A DNA stretch of 64,000 nucleotides, taken from contig NZ_JAKGCR010000018.1 in the NCBI RefSeq assembly GCF_022668875.1, positions 1 to 64,000 of the forward strand. The letters run 5' to 3'. Position numbers and translations under genes: made by a program. The notes under the pieces were generated by a model that did not search any database, was not told where the DNA came from, and was given only the letters and a program-made list of their open reading frames with translations. This stretch comes from Domibacillus sp. PGB-M46 (lineage in GTDB: Bacteria > Bacillota > Bacilli > Bacillales > Domibacillaceae). This document shows, piece by piece, positions 59,926-64,000 of the stretch (positions are counted from its first letter, which is position 1; each line of letters begins with the position of its first letter).

Positions 59926-61107
59926 TCAAGCATGTGATGGTTCTTCAACAGCGCCGTGTGCTTCCTCATAAATCTTCTGGATTTCTTTTACTGTCAGCCA
60001 TCTTGGATTGTTGTTCAACAGACGATCAACTTTGCTTGCTTCTTCCGCCAAAGCTGGAATATCCGAAGCTGTTACGCCCACTTCTTTCAGGCTGGAAGGA
60101 ATGCCAACATCCTGGGACAGCTGGGCAAGCGCTGCAACAGCACGGTCTGCTGCTTCACGAAGCGATAATCCTTCAATATTTTCCCCTAACGCTTCTGCTA
60201 CCTCCGCAAATTTTTCCAAGTCCGCCACTACATTGTACTTCATGACATACGGCAGCAGGAGCGAGTTGGCAATACCATGCGGCACTTTGAATTTACCGCC
60301 AAGTGGATATGCCAGTGCATGAACTGCCCCAACTCCCGCATTTCCAAGAGAGATCCCTGCCAGAAGGCTGCCCATTGCCATATCTTCGCGCGCTTTCGGG
60401 TCTTTTCCGTTATACACAGCTTTACGAATAGAACGTGAAATCAGCTTGATCGCCTGCAAAGCGATGCCGTCTGTTAGTTCTCCGGCACGAATGGCCGTAT
60501 AAGATTCTACAGCATGCACTAACGCATCCATTCCAGTAGCCGCCGTAACCGCTGGAGGGACAGTCAATGTCAATTCAGCATCTACAATGGCTACACTTGG
60601 AAGCAGGTATGGGCTGACAATTCCTTTTTTTACTTTGTCTCGTGTATCTGTAAAAATAGCATTATACGTTACTTCCGAGCCAGTTCCGGCTGTAGTCGGT
60701 ACTAGAACTGTAGGAACTCCCGGATTCTTTACTTTGTCAATGCCGACAAAATCGCGCACATCTTCTTTATTTGTTAACATGATGGAAAGCACCTTCGTAA
60801 TATCAAGTGCACTGCCGCCTCCTACACCTACAAGCAGGTCATAGCCTTTTCCTTCGATTTGGGCAGCCAACTGCTCTAGATTTTCAAATGGCGGTTCCGG
60901 CACCACATCATCAACGATATCTGCTTCCAGGCCAGCCGCAGCCAGTGGTTCTGTTACTTTAGACAACAGACCTGTTTCACGGATAATTTTATCCGTTACA
61001 ATAATTACTTTTGTTGCTTTTAATTTCTTAGCCTGCTCCCCTACTTCAGCAATAGAGCCTGGTCCTGTAATAAGTGTACCTGCTGTACGAAAATATGAAG
61101 TTGCCAT
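59926..61107 (-). CDS. Iron-containing alcohol dehydrogenase (393 aa)
   Basis: Type III ADH: NAD-binding GGGS (96-99) and PTTAGTGSEVT, metal ligands Asp194, His198 (GMDALVHAVES), His263 (AVHALAYPLGG) and His277 (PHGIANSLLLP). It oxidises a primary alcohol or reduces an aldehyde. AAGGGGG 7 nt before the ATG. Lies 12 nt downstream of the aldehyde dehydrogenase gene, so the two probably run an alcohol-aldehyde-acid conversion. Confidence 0.93.
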   Translation of the reverse strand: MATSYFRTAGTLITGPGSIAEVGEQAKKLKATKVIIVTDKIIRETGLLSKVTEPLAAAGLEADIVDDVVPEPPFENLEQLAAQIEGKGYDLLVGVGGGSALDITKVLSIMLTNKEDVRDFVGIDKVKNPGVPTVLVPTTAGTGSEVTYNAIFTDTRDKVKKGIVSPYLLPSVAIVDAELTLTVPPAVTAATGMDALVHAVESYTAIRAGELTDGIALQAIKLISRSIRKAVYNGKDPKAREDMAMGSLLAGISLGNAGVGAVHALAYPLGGKFKVPHGIANSLLLPYVMKYNVVADLEKFAEVAEALGENIEGLSLREAADRAVAALAQLSQDVGIPSSLKEVGVTASDIPALAEEASKVDRLLNNNPRWLTVKEIQKIYEEAHGAVEEPSHA

Positions 61108-61119
61108 GTTTTTTCCCCC

Positions 61120-62568
61120 TTAGCCCAGTTTAATTCCAATGAATTTAATTTCTGTCATATCGTCGATCGCATATTTAACGCCTTCTTTTCCAACACCACT
61201 CAGCTTTACGCCGCCATAAGGATAGTTGTCCTGGCGGTAGGTAGACGTTTCATTGATCCAAACGCCTCCTGTTTCAAGGCTTTCTGCTACACGCATCGCA
61301 CGATTAATATCGCTTGTAAATACCCCTGCTTGGAGGCCAAATACGGAGTCGTTTGCCATTTCAATTACTTCTTCTTCTGTTTCAAATGAAATCACAGATA
61401 CGATTGGAGCAAACGTTTCTTCGCAAACCACTTTCATATCCGGTTTCACATCAACAAGAATAGTTGGCTCAAGCAGCGTGCCTTCCCGGTTGCCGCCTGT
61501 TGCCAGCCTTGCCCCTGCTTTTACCGCTTCCTGAATCCAGCTATAGGCGCGAATTGCTTCTTTTTCACTGATCATTGGCCCGATATCTGTTGATTCGTCA
61601 GCTGGATCTCCAAGAGTTAACGCTTTAACAGCAGATACATACTGATCCAGGAACTCTTGGTAAACCCCTTTTTGCACATAAATGCGCTGCGCCGAAATAC
61701 ACACCTGGCCTGAGAATGCAAAAGCCCCCCGTACCAGCCCAGCAGCCGCCGCTTTGACGTCCCCATCCTCAAAAATAATGTTTGGTGAATTCGATCCCAG
61801 TTCAAGCGTTACTTTTTTCAATCCTGCTTTTTGACGAAGATTAATTCCTACAGCCGGGCTTCCTGTGAATGTAATTTTGCTGACACGTGAATCTTTTACC
61901 AGAATGTCGCCAACTTCTGATCCGTTTCCAATTACTAGGTTCAGTGCACCTTTCGGCAGTCCAGCTTCTTCAAAAAGCTTTACAAGCATGAAAGCGGAAA
62001 GCGGCGTTTTGCCTGCTGGTTTTAACACAACAGTATTTCCTGCTGCAAAAGCTGGAGCTAGTTTATGTAAAGCAAGGTTGAGCGGGAAATTAAACGGTGT
62101 AATCGCAGATACCACTCCGATTGGCAGGCGGCGCACCATGCCTATCCGATTCTCCCCTCCAACAGCTGCATCCATTGGAACGAGTTCTCCTTCGATTTTC
62201 TTCGCCTCATCCGCTGCAAAGCGAAGAACCTGTACAGCTCTCCCTACTTCTCCGCGGCCATCCCGGATCGGCTTTCCTGCTTCTAATACGAGAATGCGTG
62301 CAAATTCTTCTGTCTGCTCTTCCAGTAAACCAGCGGTTTTACGTAAAATATCAGCACGCTGGTAAGCCGGCATTTTTTTCATTGTTTCATGAAAAACACG
62401 ATGAGCCGACTGGATCGCCCTTTCTGCATCTTCTGCAGATGCCAGACTCACTTTTCCTACTACTTCACCGTTAAATGGGCTAATGACATTAGCCGTTTTC
62501 CCTTCCGCTCGACTGATAGGATCTCCTTCGATTAAGGATGTTACATGCATCATTTCAGTTTTAATCAT
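61120..62568 (-). CDS. Aldehyde dehydrogenase family protein (482 aa)
   Basis: NAD(P)+-dependent ALDH: ITPFNFPLNL with Asn160, VLKPAGKTPLSA, TFTGSPAVG, general base Glu256 (TLELGSNSPNII) and nucleophile Cys290 (FSGQVCISAQR). The C-terminal GGVWINETSTYRQDNYPYGG resembles succinate-semialdehyde/lactaldehyde-type enzymes. AGGAGG precedes the ATG; the start overlaps the end of the upstream racemase-family gene by 8 nt. Confidence 0.93.
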   Translation of the reverse strand: MIKTEMMHVTSLIEGDPISRAEGKTANVISPFNGEVVGKVSLASAEDAERAIQSAHRVFHETMKKMPAYQRADILRKTAGLLEEQTEEFARILVLEAGKPIRDGRGEVGRAVQVLRFAADEAKKIEGELVPMDAAVGGENRIGMVRRLPIGVVSAITPFNFPLNLALHKLAPAFAAGNTVVLKPAGKTPLSAFMLVKLFEEAGLPKGALNLVIGNGSEVGDILVKDSRVSKITFTGSPAVGINLRQKAGLKKVTLELGSNSPNIIFEDGDVKAAAAGLVRGAFAFSGQVCISAQRIYVQKGVYQEFLDQYVSAVKALTLGDPADESTDIGPMISEKEAIRAYSWIQEAVKAGARLATGGNREGTLLEPTILVDVKPDMKVVCEETFAPIVSVISFETEEEVIEMANDSVFGLQAGVFTSDINRAMRVAESLETGGVWINETSTYRQDNYPYGGVKLSGVGKEGVKYAIDDMTEIKFIGIKLG

Positions 62569-63247
62569 TTAAAACGGCCTCCTTTTTGGATACTTCATCA
62601 ATAATCGCTTTTACGCTTATTTCAGGGCTGGTTAAGATTGGCTTTGGTTTTGCTTTTAATGTTTTCAATGCTCTAGCCATAGAAAATTGGGCAAAAAGAA
62701 TAACGTCGCATTCTAACGCCAACTCTTCCGCTTTCTGATGAATCAACTGATCGTGCTTAGTTTGATTCCGCTTCTGGAGAGCTTCGAAAGCTTCAGGAAT
62801 AATAACCGTTTTAATAGAAACCTCTTTTCCATGCTTTGCAGCAATTCCTTCTAAAAGTCCTGTAGTGGTCGGTCCCGCCGCTGCCACTGTAGCAATCACA
62901 CCGATCCGGCTTCCAATCTCTACGGCTCTCTCCAACATACTCAAATCCGCACTTAACATGGGAACTTCAAATAGATGGCTGATTTGAGCTACTGCCGGCG
63001 TAAAAGATGAGCAGGTCAGCAATATGCCGTCTACTCCATAATCGACTGCTTTCTGGGCTAGATTCAGCAGCCGCCTGACCATATCTTTCGTTACTGTATT
63101 CGTTTCATTTAATTCGAAAATCAAACTTTCATCCATAAAGTTCACAATCGTGACATCGGGCGCATGCTCGCGAAAAGCTTCCAAAATCGGCTGTACGGAA
63201 TTCATGGTTGCGTGTATCAGACCAATTTGGTATTCCTTCTCCTGCAT
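62561..63247 (-). CDS. Asp/Glu/hydantoin racemase family protein (228 aa)
   Basis: Two-domain family member: IGLIHATMNSVQPI, GVDGILLTCSSFTPAV (Cys79, the first catalytic Cys), MLSADLSMLERAVEIGSRIG. The second Cys, normally in the mirror position (LxxC), is replaced in CDVILFAQFSMARAL, so a two-base racemase mechanism is unlikely; maleate-isomerase- or decarboxylase-like chemistry is possible. Strong AAGGGAGGGAGG. First gene of the operon, divergent from a LysR regulator. Confidence 0.8.
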   Translation of the reverse strand: MQEKEYQIGLIHATMNSVQPILEAFREHAPDVTIVNFMDESLIFELNETNTVTKDMVRRLLNLAQKAVDYGVDGILLTCSSFTPAVAQISHLFEVPMLSADLSMLERAVEIGSRIGVIATVAAAGPTTTGLLEGIAAKHGKEVSIKTVIIPEAFEALQKRNQTKHDQLIHQKAEELALECDVILFAQFSMARALKTLKAKPKPILTSPEISVKAIIDEVSKKEAVLND

Positions 63248-63412
63248 CTCTACTCCCTCCCTCCCTTGAATTCGCTTACAAAGATGATAAAAAATTTTTA
63301 AAAAGTTTACTTACTTGCTGTACGATAAATATATTATAGTTAGATTAATTAATAAAATATTTATTTTTTATAAAGAATCATAGATTTTTTCGATGATAAG
63401 GCGGGAAATAGG

Positions 63413-64000
63413 ATGGGAACAAAAGACTGGATTATTTTACAAATGGTTTACAATGAAAAAAATATTACCAAAGCAGCGGAACGGCTGTATATGGCACAGC
63501 CAACCTTAACTTATCGGCTCCAGCAGATTGAGAAAGAATTTAATATTAAACTTTTTTATCGTGGGAGAAAAGGTGTTGATTTTACGGAAGAAGGAGAATT
63601 ATTGGTTAAGCATGCTGCCGCTATGTTAAAGGAAGAACAGAAAATAGAGGAACAGCTTCAGAATAAAGGCGGTGAAGTAAAAGGAACTTTGCGGTTAAGT
63701 GTATCCAGGACCTTCGCTTTTTACCGCCTGCCTCAGCTGCTTAAAGCCTTTCATGAAAAATTTCCTCAAGTTGAGTTTCATGTGACAACAGGCGTTAATC
63801 ACGATGTGATTCAAACGGTTTATAAACAGGAAGCACATATCGGGATTGTAAGAGGAAATCATACATGGCCAAACAAAAGCATTACGATCTCAGAAGAGCA
63901 TATTTGTGTTCTCTCTTCTCAAAAAATCGCTTTAGAAGAGCTTCCTTCTATGAGAAGAGTTGTTTACCAAACAGATCCGGCATTAAATATGGTGATTGAA
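63413..64000 (+). CDS. LysR family transcriptional regulator (partial, runs off the window)
   Basis: The first 196 codons are present: winged helix KDWIILQMVYNEKNITKAAE with AERLYMAQPTLTYRLQQIEK, then the start of the periplasmic-binding-like effector domain (GTLRLSVSRTFAFYRLPQLL, VEFHVTTGVNHDVI). The ATG follows GGCGGGAAATAGG. Divergent from the racemase/ALDH/ADH/SDR operon with a 165-nt gap, the typical layout for a LysR activator of that operon. Confidence 0.92.
   Translation, partial: MGTKDWIILQMVYNEKNITKAAERLYMAQPTLTYRLQQIEKEFNIKLFYRGRKGVDFTEEGELLVKHAAAMLKEEQKIEEQLQNKGGEVKGTLRLSVSRTFAFYRLPQLLKAFHEKFPQVEFHVTTGVNHDVIQTVYKQEAHIGIVRGNHTWPNKSITISEEHICVLSSQKIALEELPSMRRVVYQTDPALNMVIE

Noticed and set aside
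61865-62365. 166-codon plus-strand frame opposite the aldehyde dehydrogenase gene
   Set aside because: Ser/Pro/Arg-rich composition typical of the antisense of a real gene; the minus strand has all ALDH motifs.
1-64000. CRISPR arrays, tRNA, rRNA and insertion sequences
   Set aside because: No regularly spaced repeats, no cloverleaf-like conserved segments and no transposase-like proteins were found.

Overview
The window is chromosomal DNA from a spore-forming, low-to-moderate-GC Bacillaceae species; the genus cannot be fixed from sequence alone. This rests on strong purine-rich ribosome binding sites with frequent GTG/TTG starts, CotX-type spore coat proteins, the GPR-related spore protease YyaC, SR1P (GapA-binding) peptides, RsbR-type STAS stressosome paralogs, CcpA cre sites, a T-box leader and a TxpA/BsrG-like toxin locus. 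I see no rRNA, tRNA, CRISPR array, insertion sequence or prophage.

Region by region. 0-5 kb: small hypothetical genes, a GH25 lysozyme with a SPOR-like tail, a methyltransferase and a membrane-anchored metallophosphoesterase. 5.3-5.9 kb: a complete T-box leader followed only by the 3' remnant of a threonyl-tRNA synthetase gene. 5.9-8.8 kb (minus): a stand-alone SIR2 protein, a Na+/alanine symporter and a GNAT acetyltransferase. 8.8-12.4 kb (plus): a two-gene operon encoding an ATP-grasp ligase and a 654-aa protein with a papain-like Cys-His-Asn triad, preceded by an exact-period 120-bp tandem duplication in which each copy carries a SigB-type promoter. This is the best candidate for an undescribed system. 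12.6-19.1 kb: an RsbR paralog, a neopullulanase, a GRDP-like membrane protein, an Imm5-like protein, Ogt and XerS. 19.8-24.7 kb (minus): a sugar/inositol-type catabolic set (Gfo/Idh/MocA dehydrogenase, IolE-like isomerase, IolT-like transporter) with two cre sites and an AraC regulator. 24.8-26.5 kb: a CPBP protease, a type I toxin-antitoxin locus and an XRE regulator.

26.8-36.8 kb: a YngK-like glycosidase, a YitT protein, broken permease and VOC genes, a ROK regulator with a DUF1349 protein, a LysE exporter, and GAF-STAS and RsbR-type STAS genes plus a STAS fragment. 37-48 kb: a secreted gamma-glutamyltransferase, an EIIC-like transporter with MarR, GNAT/YczE, an SDR, an Old Yellow Enzyme, a degenerate site-2-protease-like protein, YflT and SelO. 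48.4-54.5 kb: small membrane and HTH genes with a 52-bp palindrome, a YgiT-type zinc finger, DacA, an HPr-like protein lacking the active-site histidine, a CotX pair and Tpx. 54.6-58.8 kb: an rpiB pseudogene, two SR1P-like peptides flanking a GntR regulator, an MFS fragment, an epimerase and YyaC. 59-64 kb: a four-gene catabolic operon (Asp/Glu-racemase family, aldehyde dehydrogenase, Fe-alcohol dehydrogenase, SDR) divergent from a LysR regulator cut by the window edge.

Two themes recur. One is general stress: SigB-like promoters and several STAS-domain regulators. The other is gene decay: at least eight fragments or broken genes (thrS, amino acid permease, VOC, rpiB, MFS, STAS, HPr-like and a small frameshifted gene), without any visible mobile element.
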